Source: Micromonospora halotolerans
GTDB taxonomy: Bacteria; Actinomycetota; Actinomycetes; Mycobacteriales; Micromonosporaceae
NCBI RefSeq assembly: GCF_032108445.1
Contig: NZ_CP134876.1
Span: forward strand, 5,952,001 to 6,016,000
Reading direction: 5' to 3'
DNA length: 64,000 nt
In this document: positions 44,608-53,643 of the stretch, one piece after another
How positions within the stretch are numbered: position 1 is the stretch's first letter
How the letters are laid out: each line of letters begins with the position of its first letter
Notes under the pieces: generated by a model
The model's database searches: none
Seen by the model: the letters and a program-made list of their open reading frames with translations, nothing else
Told to the model about the DNA's origin: nothing
Made by a program: the position numbers and the translations under genes

Positions 44608-46056
44608 TCAGGCCGGCCGGATGATCGCCATCCGGGTCACGGTAAGTTCCTCCACCGCGAAGCGGGGGCCTTCCCGGCCGATGCCGGAGTCCTTGATCCC
44701 GCCGTAGGGCATGTTGTCGGCGCGGAATCCCGGCACCTCGTTCACCACGACCCCGCCCACCTGCAGCCGCTCGACCGCGGCGAAGGCGGTCGCCAGCGAC
44801 CGGGTGTAGACGCTCGCGTGCAGGCCGTACCTCGATCGGTTGACCACGTCGAACGCGCTGTCGACGTCGGGGACCGTGCGTACGCACACCACCGGGCCGA
44901 AGATCTCCTCGTCCCACGCGGCCAAGCCGTCCGGCACGTCGGCGAGGACCGTCGGCCGGAGCATCCGCCCGTCGCCGTCACCGCCCGCCACGATCTTCGC
45001 GCCCGCCGCGACGGCCTCGCCGATCCAGTCGTGGACCCGCCGGGTCGACCGGCCGTCGATGAGTGCCGCGACCCGGGTCGCCGCGTCACGGGGGTCGCCC
45101 ACGGTCACGGCGGAGACCCGATCGGTCACCAGTCCGAGGAACTCCGCGGCGACCGGGGCCTCCACCAGCACCCGCTGCACGGAGATGCACGCCTGGCCGG
45201 AGGCGTAGTAGCCACCGCGTACCACGGCGTCGGCGGCGGCCGCCAGGTCCGCGTCGGCGGCCACCACCAGGGCGGCGTTGGACCCGAGTTCGAGCAGGAC
45301 CTTGGTCGGTGCGGCCGCCCGGGCGATGGTGTGTCCCACGGCGGCCGACCCGGTGAACGACACCGCGCCCACCCGCCGGTCGGTCACCAGCGTCTCCCCC
45401 ACCTCCACGCCACCGGTGACGAGCTGCACCGCCTCCGGCGGCAGTCCCACCGCCTCGCCCGCCTCGCGCAGCAGGTGCACCAGCCAGAGCGTGGCCAGCG
45501 GCGTCTGCGGCGCGGGTTTGCACACCACCGGGCAGCCGGCCGCGAGGGCCGGCGCGATCTTGTGGGTGGCGAGCAGCAGGGGGTAGTTGAACCCGGCGAT
45601 GCCGACCACGACGCCGATCGGCCGGCGCGTCCAGAACCCGATCAGTCCCTCGCCGGACGGCAGCAGGTCCAGCGGCACCGTCTCACCGTGCAGGCGGGCC
45701 ACCTCCTCGGCCGCGGTTTCCAGCGTGATGAGGGTACGGGCCACCTCCGTCCGGCAGTCGACCAGCGGCTTTCCGGTCTCCAGCACGAGCAGCCGCTCGA
45801 ACTCCTCGCGCCGGGCGGCGAGCGCGTCGCGGGTGCGCAGCAACACCGCTCTGCGGACGTGCGACGGAAGACGTGCCACCGTGTCGGCGCTGGTCACCGC
45901 GGCGTCCAGCGCGGTGCGCGCCAGCTCGACGTCGCCAAGAGGTGCCTCAGCGACCACCGACCCGTCGTAGGGGAACCGCACGGGGGCGGTCGGCGCCGGG
46001 ACCCAACCACCGCCGACGGGCATGCCGGTCGGGAAGGGTGCCTCGAACAGACTCAT
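44608..46056 (-). CDS. NAD(P)-dependent aldehyde dehydrogenase
   Basis: 482 residues. The catalytic cysteine is in ASGQACISVQRV and the general-base glutamate in LLELGSNAALV. NAD-binding GFNYPLLLATHKIAPALAAG and SFTGSAAVG are present. It converts an aldehyde, typically a semialdehyde, to an acid; the subgroup resembles succinate-semialdehyde and related dehydrogenases. GGAGG sits five bases before the ATG. The start overlaps the P1 hydrolase stop by ATGA, tying aldehyde oxidation to amide hydrolysis. It could finish breakdown of an omega-amino-acid fragment, though no aminotransferase was found here. Confidence 0.9.
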   Translation of the reverse strand: MSLFEAPFPTGMPVGGGWVPAPTAPVRFPYDGSVVAEAPLGDVELARTALDAAVTSADTVARLPSHVRRAVLLRTRDALAARREEFERLLVLETGKPLVDCRTEVARTLITLETAAEEVARLHGETVPLDLLPSGEGLIGFWTRRPIGVVVGIAGFNYPLLLATHKIAPALAAGCPVVCKPAPQTPLATLWLVHLLREAGEAVGLPPEAVQLVTGGVEVGETLVTDRRVGAVSFTGSAAVGHTIARAAAPTKVLLELGSNAALVVAADADLAAAADAVVRGGYYASGQACISVQRVLVEAPVAAEFLGLVTDRVSAVTVGDPRDAATRVAALIDGRSTRRVHDWIGEAVAAGAKIVAGGDGDGRMLRPTVLADVPDGLAAWDEEIFGPVVCVRTVPDVDSAFDVVNRSRYGLHASVYTRSLATAFAAVERLQVGGVVVNEVPGFRADNMPYGGIKDSGIGREGPRFAVEELTVTRMAIIRPA

Positions 46057-47111
46057 CGTCGCCTCCATTTCTGAACGGCGCTGGGAAAGATGTCGGCGTA
46101 TGCGCGGTACCCTCCCGCGCTCCGTGCGGCGAGGATTCCGTGGGCCACCGCCCGGGTGAACGCATCCGCGCCGGCGGCGAGCACCGCGTTGAACGCCACC
46201 GGGTCGAGGGCGGGACCGGCGCAGGTTGCCAGGGCGAAGACGGTGTCGCCGTCGAACATCGAGTGGACCGGCCTGATGGCGCGGGCCATTCCGTCGTGCC
46301 CGATGCCGGCCAGCTTCTGGCACTGGGCTTTGGTGAGCGTCGCATCGGTCGCGAGGACACCGATGGTGGTGTGGAACGACGCGGCGACGCCACGGCCGGC
46401 GGCCGCGGCGGGGGCTTCGGCGGCCTCCAGGGCGGCGGCCCGCTCCCCCTGGCTGGGCGGGCACGCGCCGTCGAACTCGCCGGCCAGGCGGAACCGGGTG
46501 CCATACAGCTCGCCGGTGGCGGGGTCCACGGTCGAGCCGACCGCGTTCACCACGGCCAGCGCGCCGACGGTCACACCCGCCACGACTGCGCTGGCCGAGC
46601 CGACCCCGCCCTTGATGCCGCCGGCCACCGCGCCGGTGCCCGCCCCGACGGTGCCGAGTGCGACCGGCTCGTCGGTTGCGGCGTCGTAGGCGGCCGCGCC
46701 GAAGTCCGGGCCGGGAGTGGCGCGGAAGTCGCCGCCGCGACCGAGGTCGAACAGGACCGCGGCGGGGACGATCGGTACCACCTGCCCTGGCTCGGTGCCC
46801 ACGGGGAAACCGATCCCGGCATCAGCCAGGCGCTCCATGACACCGGCGACCGCGGCCAGCCCGTACGCGCTGCCACCGCCGAGCACGACGGCGTTCACCC
46901 GGTCGACCAGGTTTCGCGGGTCGAGCACGTCGGTCTCGTGAGTGCCGGGGCCGCCGCCCCGGACGTCGACGCCGGCCACGGCCCCGCCGGGTGGGATCAC
47001 CACGGTCGTACCGGTGAGCCACCCGTCGCCGGTCCGCTGGTGATGCCCGACCCGGATGCCCGCGACGTCGGTCAGGGTGTTGCTCGGCCCGGGCCGAACC
47101 GGTGTGCTCAC
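46053..47111 (-). CDS. Cytoplasmic P1 family hydrolase, NylC-like subtype
   Basis: 352 residues from GTG at 47111. The P1 start NTLTDVAGIRVGHHQR and the GGGSAYGLAAVAG block are present. The self-cleavage site is FH|TTIGVLATDA, with Thr248 the expected nucleophile, and DGDTVFALATC follows. The Thr nucleophile and DGDT motif are as in NylC (6-aminohexanoate-oligomer hydrolase) relatives, not DmpA/BapA. The residue before the nucleophile is His247 instead of the usual Asn, which is odd. No signal peptide is present. The gene overlaps the M20 gene by GTGA and the ALDH gene by ATGA. Confidence 0.88.
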   Translation of the reverse strand: MSTPVRPGPSNTLTDVAGIRVGHHQRTGDGWLTGTTVVIPPGGAVAGVDVRGGGPGTHETDVLDPRNLVDRVNAVVLGGGSAYGLAAVAGVMERLADAGIGFPVGTEPGQVVPIVPAAVLFDLGRGGDFRATPGPDFGAAAYDAATDEPVALGTVGAGTGAVAGGIKGGVGSASAVVAGVTVGALAVVNAVGSTVDPATGELYGTRFRLAGEFDGACPPSQGERAAALEAAEAPAAAAGRGVAASFHTTIGVLATDATLTKAQCQKLAGIGHDGMARAIRPVHSMFDGDTVFALATCAGPALDPVAFNAVLAAGADAFTRAVAHGILAARSAGGYRAYADIFPSAVQKWRRR

Positions 47112-48337
47112 CGGGTGCCGACCGGACGGGGTGCGTGCAGGAACCGGCGGGCCGCCTCGGCGTAGACCCTGGTGGAGCGGACGATGTCGGCGAGCTCGAC
47201 GTACTCGTCGGCCTGATGGGCGATCCACTTGCCGCCGGGGCCGTAGACGACACTCGGCACGCCGCCGCGGGCGGTGAGGATCGTGCCGTCGGTGGTGCCC
47301 GGCACTCCCCCGTACGTCGGCTCCTCGCCCGTCACGACGGTGTGCGCCTCGGCGAGTGCGGCGACCACCGGGGCGTCGACGGGCGTGTCGACCGGCGGCC
47401 GGTCGACCAGGACCGCGATGTCGGCGCGCACCTCCTCGGCCGCCCCCAGCGCCGTGGCGATGCCGCGGACCCGCTCGACCAGGGACGGGTGGTCCACTCC
47501 GGGCACGGTGCGGACGTCGATTGCGACGGTCGCGTACGCGGGGATCACGTTGATCTGGTCGAGGTCGCCCGCGGTGGCCACCGTCGGGGTGACGTACGGC
47601 AGGCCGAGGTGGGGATGTGCGCCGTGCCGGGACTGGAGTTCCTGCTCCAGCTCGGTCAGTTTCAGCACGAAGGCTCCGGCCGTACGGATGGGGTTGCGGG
47701 CGTGCTGCGGCATGGCGCCGTGGGCCATCCGGCCGTGGAAGTCCACCCGGAACCGGATCGCCCCCTTGGACACTGGGCAGATCTCGCCGGCCTCGGGTTC
47801 GCACACGATCGCCGCGTCGACGTCCGCGGCGAGCCCGGAGTCCACGAAGTGGTGGACGCCGAGCATCAGCCCCTCCTCGTCGGCCAGGGCGCACACCTTG
47901 ATCCGGCCGGGGAACGGCCCGGCAAGCTGCAGGGCGCGCACCGCGTACAGCATGGCCGCCACCCCCGACTTCATGTCGGCGGAGCCGCGGCCGTAGAGCC
48001 GCCCCTCGCGGATCTCCGCCCCGTACGGGTCGACGGTCCAGGTGTCGAGGGCACCCTCGGTGACGACGTCGGTGTGCCCTTCGAACATGAGGGTCGGCCC
48101 GTCGCCACCGCCGCCGTCCACGACGGCCATCACGTTGGGCCGGCCCGGTGCGGCCTCGGAGACCACGGGAATCCAGCCGAACTCGCGCATCTTGGCGGCG
48201 ACGAGGTCGGCCGCCGGCTGTTCGGACCGGCCGTTGCCGGGGTCGTTGACGCTGGGGATGCGTACCAGCGCCTGGGTGAAGGCGACCACGCCCTCCTCGT
48301 CGACGGGGATGGTGTCAAGCTGGGCCGAGACACTCAT
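47108..48337 (-). CDS. M20 family amidohydrolase (ArgE/DapE type)
   Basis: 409 residues. Metal-site motifs in order: FEGHTDVV (His, Asp), GRGSADMKSG (bridging Asp), ADEEG (catalytic Glu pair), and near the end a TDG motif plus KWIAHQADEYV with the last His. A dimerisation domain lies between about 185 and 300. Such enzymes remove acyl groups from amino acids or split small amides. No signal peptide, so it acts on imported fragments. The start is fixed by ATGA overlap with the upstream ATPase gene. Confidence 0.9.
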   Translation of the reverse strand: MSVSAQLDTIPVDEEGVVAFTQALVRIPSVNDPGNGRSEQPAADLVAAKMREFGWIPVVSEAAPGRPNVMAVVDGGGGDGPTLMFEGHTDVVTEGALDTWTVDPYGAEIREGRLYGRGSADMKSGVAAMLYAVRALQLAGPFPGRIKVCALADEEGLMLGVHHFVDSGLAADVDAAIVCEPEAGEICPVSKGAIRFRVDFHGRMAHGAMPQHARNPIRTAGAFVLKLTELEQELQSRHGAHPHLGLPYVTPTVATAGDLDQINVIPAYATVAIDVRTVPGVDHPSLVERVRGIATALGAAEEVRADIAVLVDRPPVDTPVDAPVVAALAEAHTVVTGEEPTYGGVPGTTDGTILTARGGVPSVVYGPGGKWIAHQADEYVELADIVRSTRVYAEAARRFLHAPRPVGTR

Positions 48338-49248
48338 CGTTGCTGCGGCTCCTTCCGGTCTCGGTTCGCCGCGTGGACCGCGAGGGCCTGCCGCAGCGTG
48401 GGCGCGGCGGCGAGCAACGCCCGGGTGTACGGGTGGGTCGGACGCTCGTAAATGGCGGTGGTGGGGCCGCGCTCGACGATCTCGCCGTCGTGCATCACCA
48501 CCACGGTGTCGCACAGGTGCCGGACGACCGAGAGGTCGTGGGAGACGAAGATCAGGGTCAGTGAGAAGTCGTCGACGAGGTCCATGAGCAGGTTGAGGAC
48601 CTGTGCCCGGACTGAGACGTCCAGGGCGCTGACCGGCTCGTCGGCTACGAGGACCTTCGGATGTGGCGAGAGGGCCCGGGCGATGGAGATCCGCTGTCGC
48701 TGTCCGCCGGAGAACTGGTGCGGGTAGCGGTGCGCCGCCGCCGCGGGAAGCCCGACGGCGTCGAGCAGTTCCGCGACGCGAGCCCTGGGGTTGGGGTGGC
48801 CCAGCGCCACGAGGGGCTCTCTGATGATGTCGCTGACCGTCATTCGGGGGTCGAGTGAGCTCATCGGGTCCTGAAAGACCATCTGCAGGTCTCGGCGGAG
48901 GAACTTGAGCGACCGGTCCGGCAGCCGGGTGATCTCCCGTCCGGCAAAGGTGATGGAGCCGGAGGTCGGGCGATCCAGGCCGGCGAGGAGCCGGATGAGG
49001 GTCGATTTGCCCGACCCCGACTCGCCGACGATGCCGAGCCGCTGCCCGTAGGCGATGTCGAGATCGATCCCGCGGAGCGCCTCGACGACCGGCCCGGGCC
49101 GGGTCAGGGAGCGACGGGGACGCCGGTAGCGGCGGACCACCTGCTGGGCGCTGATCACCGGGTCCGGCCCCGTGCTCGCGGTGGCCGCCACCGCGTCCCC
49201 GCGGGCGCGGGCCGGCACGGGCGTACCGATCTGCGGAGTTTCGGTCAT
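48334..49248 (-). CDS. Oligopeptide ABC transporter ATPase, DppF type
   Basis: 304 residues from ATG at 49248. Walker A GESGSGKSTLIRLLAG, Q-loop MVFQDPMSSLDP, signature FSGGQRQR, Walker B VLVADEPVSALD and the switch FVSHDLSVV are intact. The ending RPTHPYTRALLAAAPTL is normal; the extra cysteine-rich tail found in many partners is absent. It pairs with the DppD-type ATPase encoded just upstream by ATGA overlap. Confidence 0.92.
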   Translation of the reverse strand: MTETPQIGTPVPARARGDAVAATASTGPDPVISAQQVVRRYRRPRRSLTRPGPVVEALRGIDLDIAYGQRLGIVGESGSGKSTLIRLLAGLDRPTSGSITFAGREITRLPDRSLKFLRRDLQMVFQDPMSSLDPRMTVSDIIREPLVALGHPNPRARVAELLDAVGLPAAAAHRYPHQFSGGQRQRISIARALSPHPKVLVADEPVSALDVSVRAQVLNLLMDLVDDFSLTLIFVSHDLSVVRHLCDTVVVMHDGEIVERGPTTAIYERPTHPYTRALLAAAPTLRQALAVHAANRDRKEPQQR

Positions 49249-50249
49249 CGGTCCTCCCCCACCGGGTGCCAGCAGGCGAATCCTCGGGCGGTGGTGCCGG
49301 ACCACTCGGGTGTCCGCTCGCACCGGGCGGTCGCCTGGGGGCACCGGGTGCGGAAGACGCACCCGTCCGGGAACGCACCGCCGTTGGGCACCGCCCCAGG
49401 AATCGTCCGGAGGCGACTTCGTTCGTCGACCACGGTCAGGTCGGACGCGGCGATCAATCCCTGTGTGTAGCGGTGCCGGGGCGTCGTGAAGACGTCGTAC
49501 ACCTCGCCGGTCTCGACCACCCGGCCCCCGTACATGACCAGGACGCGCTGGCACACCGTGGCCACCACGGCCAGGTCGTGGGTGATGAAGAGCAGCGCGG
49601 TGTTCCGTTCCGCGGCCAGCTCGAGTATCAGGTCGAGCATCTGTGCCTGCACCGTGACGTCGAGGGCCGTGGTGGGCTCGTCGCAGATCAGTAGGGCGGG
49701 GTCGTTGGCGAGCGCGATGGCGAGCATGACCCGCTGGCGCTGACCGCCGGAGAGCTGATGCGGGAAGGCCCGGGCGGTCGCCCTCGGGTCCGGCAGGCGC
49801 ACCCGGTCGAGCAGCTCGACCGTCGCCGCGGCCGCCTCGGCCCGGCTGGCCCGGGTGCGATGCAACAGCATCACCTCCGCGACCTGGTCGCCGATGCGCA
49901 TCACCGGGTTCAACGCGGTCATCGGCTCCTGGAACACCATGGACACCGCCTTGCCGCGGACCTTCGCCAGCCGCCGCTCACCGGTACGCAGCAGGTCGTC
50001 GGGCATCCCCCGCAGGCGGATCGACCCGCTGGCCCGCAGGCCCTCGGGCAGCAGACCCATCAGCGCCAGCGCGGTGAGGGACTTGCCGGACCCCGACTCA
50101 CCGATCAGCCCCACCCGTTCGCCGCTGCCGATGGTGACGGAGACGTCCTCCACCAGGGAGACCGGACCCACCTGGATGCCCAGGTTGTCGACCGTCAGTA
50201 CCGCGTCCGTCGCGGTCGCGGTGCCGGGTGCCTGTGCCGCGGCCGTCAT
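49245..50249 (-). CDS. Oligopeptide ABC transporter ATPase, DppD type
   Basis: 334 residues from ATG at 50249. Walker A GESGSGKSLTALALMG, Q-loop MVFQEPMTALNP, signature LSGGQRQR, Walker B LLICDEPTTALD, and the C-terminal oligopeptide-ATPase domain with cysteines (CVFRTRCPQATARC). In the other importer of this window the two ATPases are fused; here they are separate. Its start overlaps the DppC-type stop by ATGA. Confidence 0.92.
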   Translation of the reverse strand: MTAAAQAPGTATATDAVLTVDNLGIQVGPVSLVEDVSVTIGSGERVGLIGESGSGKSLTALALMGLLPEGLRASGSIRLRGMPDDLLRTGERRLAKVRGKAVSMVFQEPMTALNPVMRIGDQVAEVMLLHRTRASRAEAAAATVELLDRVRLPDPRATARAFPHQLSGGQRQRVMLAIALANDPALLICDEPTTALDVTVQAQMLDLILELAAERNTALLFITHDLAVVATVCQRVLVMYGGRVVETGEVYDVFTTPRHRYTQGLIAASDLTVVDERSRLRTIPGAVPNGGAFPDGCVFRTRCPQATARCERTPEWSGTTARGFACWHPVGEDR

Positions 50250-51115
50250 CGGTGCTCCCGAAGCTTGGGGTCGAGCCAGTCGCGCAGCCCGTCGCCGAGC
50301 AGGTTGAAGCCGAGTACGGCGAGGGCGATGGCGAGGCCGGGCAGGAACGCCAGGCGGGGCGTCGAGAACAGGAGTTCCTGCGACTCCTGGAGCATTCGGC
50401 CCCAGGAGGGGGTGGGTGGTCGGGTACCGAAGCCCAGGAACGACAGCGCGGCCTCGGCCAGGATCGCGATGGCGAACGACACCGACGCCTGGACGATGAG
50501 GATGCTGGCGATGTTCGGCAGCACGTGGCGCAGCGCGATGGCGAGCCGGGACCGTCCGGCGGCGCGGGCGGCGAGGATGTACTCGGTGTGCATGACGCCG
50601 AGGGTCTGGCCTCGGGCGACGCGGGCGAACGCCGGGATCGTCGCGACGCCGATCGCGACCATCGCGGTGAGGGTGCTCGCGCCGAAGACCGCACCGAGCA
50701 TGATCGCAAGCAGCAGCGCGGGGAACGCGAAGAGCAGGTCGTTGGCCCGCATGACGACCTCGCTGAGCCAGCCGCCGGCCATGCCGGCGAGGACGCCGAG
50801 CGGGGTTCCGAGCACTGCGGCGACGCCCACCGCCACGATCCCGACGAAGAGCGTCGTGCGGGCACCCACCATCAGCTGGCTCGCCACGTCCCGGCCGAAC
50901 TTGTCGGTGCCGAGGAGGAAGCCGTCGCTGAACGCGGGTGCCAGCCGGTGCGCCGCGTCGACGTGCACGGCGTCGTGCGGCGTCCAGACGAACGAGGTGA
51001 TGGCGGCGAGCACCACCAGCGCGACCAGGGCGCCGCCGACCATCATGCTGGCGTTGACACGGCGCCACCGGCGGTAGCCGAGGTCCGTGGCCGGAAGGTT
51101 GTCCAGTGCCGTCAT
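50246..51115 (-). CDS. Oligopeptide ABC transporter permease, DppC type
   Basis: 289 residues. A first helix at about 24-45 is followed by the HRLAPAFSDGFLLGTDKFGRD segment (DppC hallmark LGTDxxGRD), then five helices with EAA loop YILAARAAGRSRLAIALRHV. The ending LLGDGLRDWLDPKLR is standard. It is coupled to DppB by overlap at 51112-51115. Confidence 0.92.
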   Translation of the reverse strand: MTALDNLPATDLGYRRWRRVNASMMVGGALVALVVLAAITSFVWTPHDAVHVDAAHRLAPAFSDGFLLGTDKFGRDVASQLMVGARTTLFVGIVAVGVAAVLGTPLGVLAGMAGGWLSEVVMRANDLLFAFPALLLAIMLGAVFGASTLTAMVAIGVATIPAFARVARGQTLGVMHTEYILAARAAGRSRLAIALRHVLPNIASILIVQASVSFAIAILAEAALSFLGFGTRPPTPSWGRMLQESQELLFSTPRLAFLPGLAIALAVLGFNLLGDGLRDWLDPKLREHR

Positions 51116-52059
51116 CGGACCCCCCGTAGTCTCGGGTCGAGCAGGGCGTACAGAACGTCGACCAGGAAGTTGATGCCGAGGACGGCGACGACGAGCACCA
51201 TGACGGTGCCCTGCACGAGCAGCAGGTCGCGATTGGCGACACCGTCGAGCAGGAGACTGCCCAGGCCGGGGAGGGTGAAGACCCGCTCCACCACGACGGC
51301 CCCGATGAGCAGCGTTGCCAGTTGCAGACCGAGCACGGTGACCACGGGGATCGCGGCGTTACGCGCGCCGTGCTTCCACAGCGCCCGATAGAGCCCGAGT
51401 CCCTTGGCACGGGCGGTGCGGATGTAGTCCTCGCGCATCACGTCGAGCACGGCGGATCGGACGTACCGGCTGAGCACCGCGCCCTGCACCAGGCCGAGGG
51501 ACAGGGATGGCAACAGCAGTTGCTGGAACCAGGCGGTGGGGTCCTCCCGGATCGGGGTGTAGCCGCCGGAGGGAAGGGCCTGCCAGGTGACGGCGAACAG
51601 GAACACGAGCAGGATGCCGGCGAGGAACGCCGGCACGGCTACGCCGACCTGGCTTATCCCGGACAGGAGCAGCCCGCCGATGCTGCGATGGCGTACCGCG
51701 GCGGCGGTGCCGAGCGGCACCGCCACGATGATGGCCATCAGCATTCCGAACAGCACCAGCCAGAGCGTCACGCCGAGCCGGTCGACGATCTGTGGACCGA
51801 TCCGGTCCGAGGTGACGTAGGAAACGCCGAAGTCGCCGGTCGACAGGCCCGCCACCCAGTCCAGGAACTGGGTGACCAGGGGCCGGTCCGTGCCGAACTC
51901 GGCGCGTTTGGCCGCCACCGCCTCCGCCGTGGCGTTGACCCCCAGCGCTACCTCGGCCGGGTCGCCGGGAAGCACCGCCATGACCGCGAAGACGACGACC
52001 GAGGCGACGGCGGTGCTCACGACGAGCACCGCCGCACGGACCAGCAGGTACAGGCCCAT
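51112..52059 (-). CDS. Oligopeptide ABC transporter permease, DppB type
   Basis: 315 residues. The N-terminal helix MGLYLLVRAAVLVVSTAVAS is followed by LPGDPAEVALG in the external loop, six helices in all, and EAA loop YIRTARAKGLGLYRALWKHG. The ending VDVLYALLDPRLRG is typical. It begins four bases after the binding-protein stop, much tighter than in the first importer. Confidence 0.92.
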   Translation of the reverse strand: MGLYLLVRAAVLVVSTAVASVVVFAVMAVLPGDPAEVALGVNATAEAVAAKRAEFGTDRPLVTQFLDWVAGLSTGDFGVSYVTSDRIGPQIVDRLGVTLWLVLFGMLMAIIVAVPLGTAAAVRHRSIGGLLLSGISQVGVAVPAFLAGILLVFLFAVTWQALPSGGYTPIREDPTAWFQQLLLPSLSLGLVQGAVLSRYVRSAVLDVMREDYIRTARAKGLGLYRALWKHGARNAAIPVVTVLGLQLATLLIGAVVVERVFTLPGLGSLLLDGVANRDLLLVQGTVMVLVVAVLGINFLVDVLYALLDPRLRGVR

Positions 52060-52063
52060 GGTG

Positions 52064-53575
52064 CTAGGCCTCGGACGGGGACAGCACGCTCAGGTCGAAG
52101 GACTCCGACACGAGATTCTTCGGCAGACCGGTCGTGCCCTTCTTCGCCACGATGAGGTTGGGGAACAGGAAGAGGAAGTCGCCGGCGGCGTCCTCGGAGA
52201 TGATCCGCGCGGCCTCCTTCATCCCGGCGACCTGCTCGTCCTCGGTGCCGGAGTCGGCCTTGGCGAACAGCTCCTGCACCTTCGGGTTGTTGTAGCGCAG
52301 GTAGTAGTTCTTGTTGCCGAAGATTGCGGTGATGTCGCGGGGCTCGACGTGGTTGATGATCGACATGTCGTAGTCGGCCTGCTTGAACACGACGTCCAGC
52401 CAGCGGGCGGGGAACTCCAGCGGTTCGATGTCCACGGTGATCCCCACCGCGGCGAGCTGCGACTTGACCACCTGGGCCGATGCCACGGCGTAGGGCAGGT
52501 TGGGGATGCGCAACCGCAGTTTGAGGTTGCTCTGTCCGGCCTGGGCCAGCAACTCCTTGGCCTTCGCGGGGTCGTGCGGGTACAGGTTGGTCAGGTCCTC
52601 GTACCAGGGGTCGGTCGGCGGCACCATGCTGCCGATCAGCTGGCCCCGCCCGGCCCAGGCGGTGTCCAGCAGCGCCTTGTGGTCGATGGCGTACCGGATC
52701 GCCTGCCGGACCAGCTTGTTGTCGAGCGGAGCCTTCGAGTTGTTGAACGAGAGCAGCACCTCGCCGGTCGTCGTGCCCTCGATGACCTCGTACTTCGAGG
52801 TGTCGGAGAACTGCTGGATCGACTCGGGGGCCTGGACGGTGGAGATGACATCGATGCCGCCGGTCAGCAGGGCGTTGTTCAGGGCTGTGGCGTCCTTGAA
52901 GTACTTGAGCACGACCTTGCCCACCTTCGGCTTCGTGCCCCAGTAGTTCTCGTTCGCCGAGTAGGTGATTGCGTCGCCGCGTCGCCAGGAATCCAGTTTG
53001 TAGGGGCCGGTGCCGATCGGCTTGTTGGCCAGGTCGGCGACCCCGTCCCGGCTGAAGATGGCGCCGATCCGGGTGGTCATCTTGTACAGCCAGGAGTTGC
53101 TCGGCTTGGTCAGGGTGACGACCGCGGTGGTGTCGTCCTTCTTCGCCGCGTTGGCCACGACATCCATGGCCGACTTCAGCGAGACCTTCCAGTCGGTCTT
53201 GACCCGGTTGATGCTGAACACCACGTCATCGGCGGTGAACTTCTTGCCGTTGGTGAAGGTGACATTGTCGCGCAGGTGGAAGGTGTAGGTCTTGCGGTCG
53301 GGACTGATGTCCCATGATTCGGCGAGCAGCGGCACGACTTTGCCGTCCTGGTCGAGCTTGACCAGGCCCTCGTAGACGTTGACGAGCAACGCCTGCGGAA
53401 TCGCGGCGCCGTCGGTGCTGGTGAAGTCGAGGTTGGCCGGTTCGGCGACGAAGCCGACCGACAGACTCGAGGTGGAGGCGGAGCCTCCCGAACTTTCCGA
53501 TGAGCAACCCGCGGCGGTGATCGCGAGCGTGACGGTCGCGGTCACCGCCACGAGCCGAACGAACGGTCGTGTCAC
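52064..53575 (-). CDS. Oligopeptide ABC transporter substrate-binding lipoprotein (SBP_bac_5)
   Basis: 503 residues from GTG at 53575, with AGGAG seven bases upstream. The signal peptide ends in the lipobox AAGC at about residues 22-25, followed by a Ser-rich linker. Family signatures include LLAESWDISPDRKTYTFHLR and PIGTGPYKLDSW. It shares only family-level resemblance with the first binding protein, so a different ligand is likely. Given its neighbours, the ligand is expected to be an amide-linked oligomer released outside the cell. Confidence 0.92.
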   Translation of the reverse strand: MTRPFVRLVAVTATVTLAITAAGCSSESSGGSASTSSLSVGFVAEPANLDFTSTDGAAIPQALLVNVYEGLVKLDQDGKVVPLLAESWDISPDRKTYTFHLRDNVTFTNGKKFTADDVVFSINRVKTDWKVSLKSAMDVVANAAKKDDTTAVVTLTKPSNSWLYKMTTRIGAIFSRDGVADLANKPIGTGPYKLDSWRRGDAITYSANENYWGTKPKVGKVVLKYFKDATALNNALLTGGIDVISTVQAPESIQQFSDTSKYEVIEGTTTGEVLLSFNNSKAPLDNKLVRQAIRYAIDHKALLDTAWAGRGQLIGSMVPPTDPWYEDLTNLYPHDPAKAKELLAQAGQSNLKLRLRIPNLPYAVASAQVVKSQLAAVGITVDIEPLEFPARWLDVVFKQADYDMSIINHVEPRDITAIFGNKNYYLRYNNPKVQELFAKADSGTEDEQVAGMKEAARIISEDAAGDFLFLFPNLIVAKKGTTGLPKNLVSESFDLSVLSPSEA

Positions 53576-53643
53576 GGCTTTTCTCCTGAGGCAAGGGCCG
53601 GGCGAGGCCGGTCCGGACTGGCGAACGGACGGGTGGGATGTGA

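Noticed and set aside
53607..53622. GCCGGTCCGGACTGGC as a third FadR-type operator
   Set aside because: It contains GGTC and GGAC but the spacing and right half do not fit TGGTCNGACCA; GC-rich palindromes of this size are common here.
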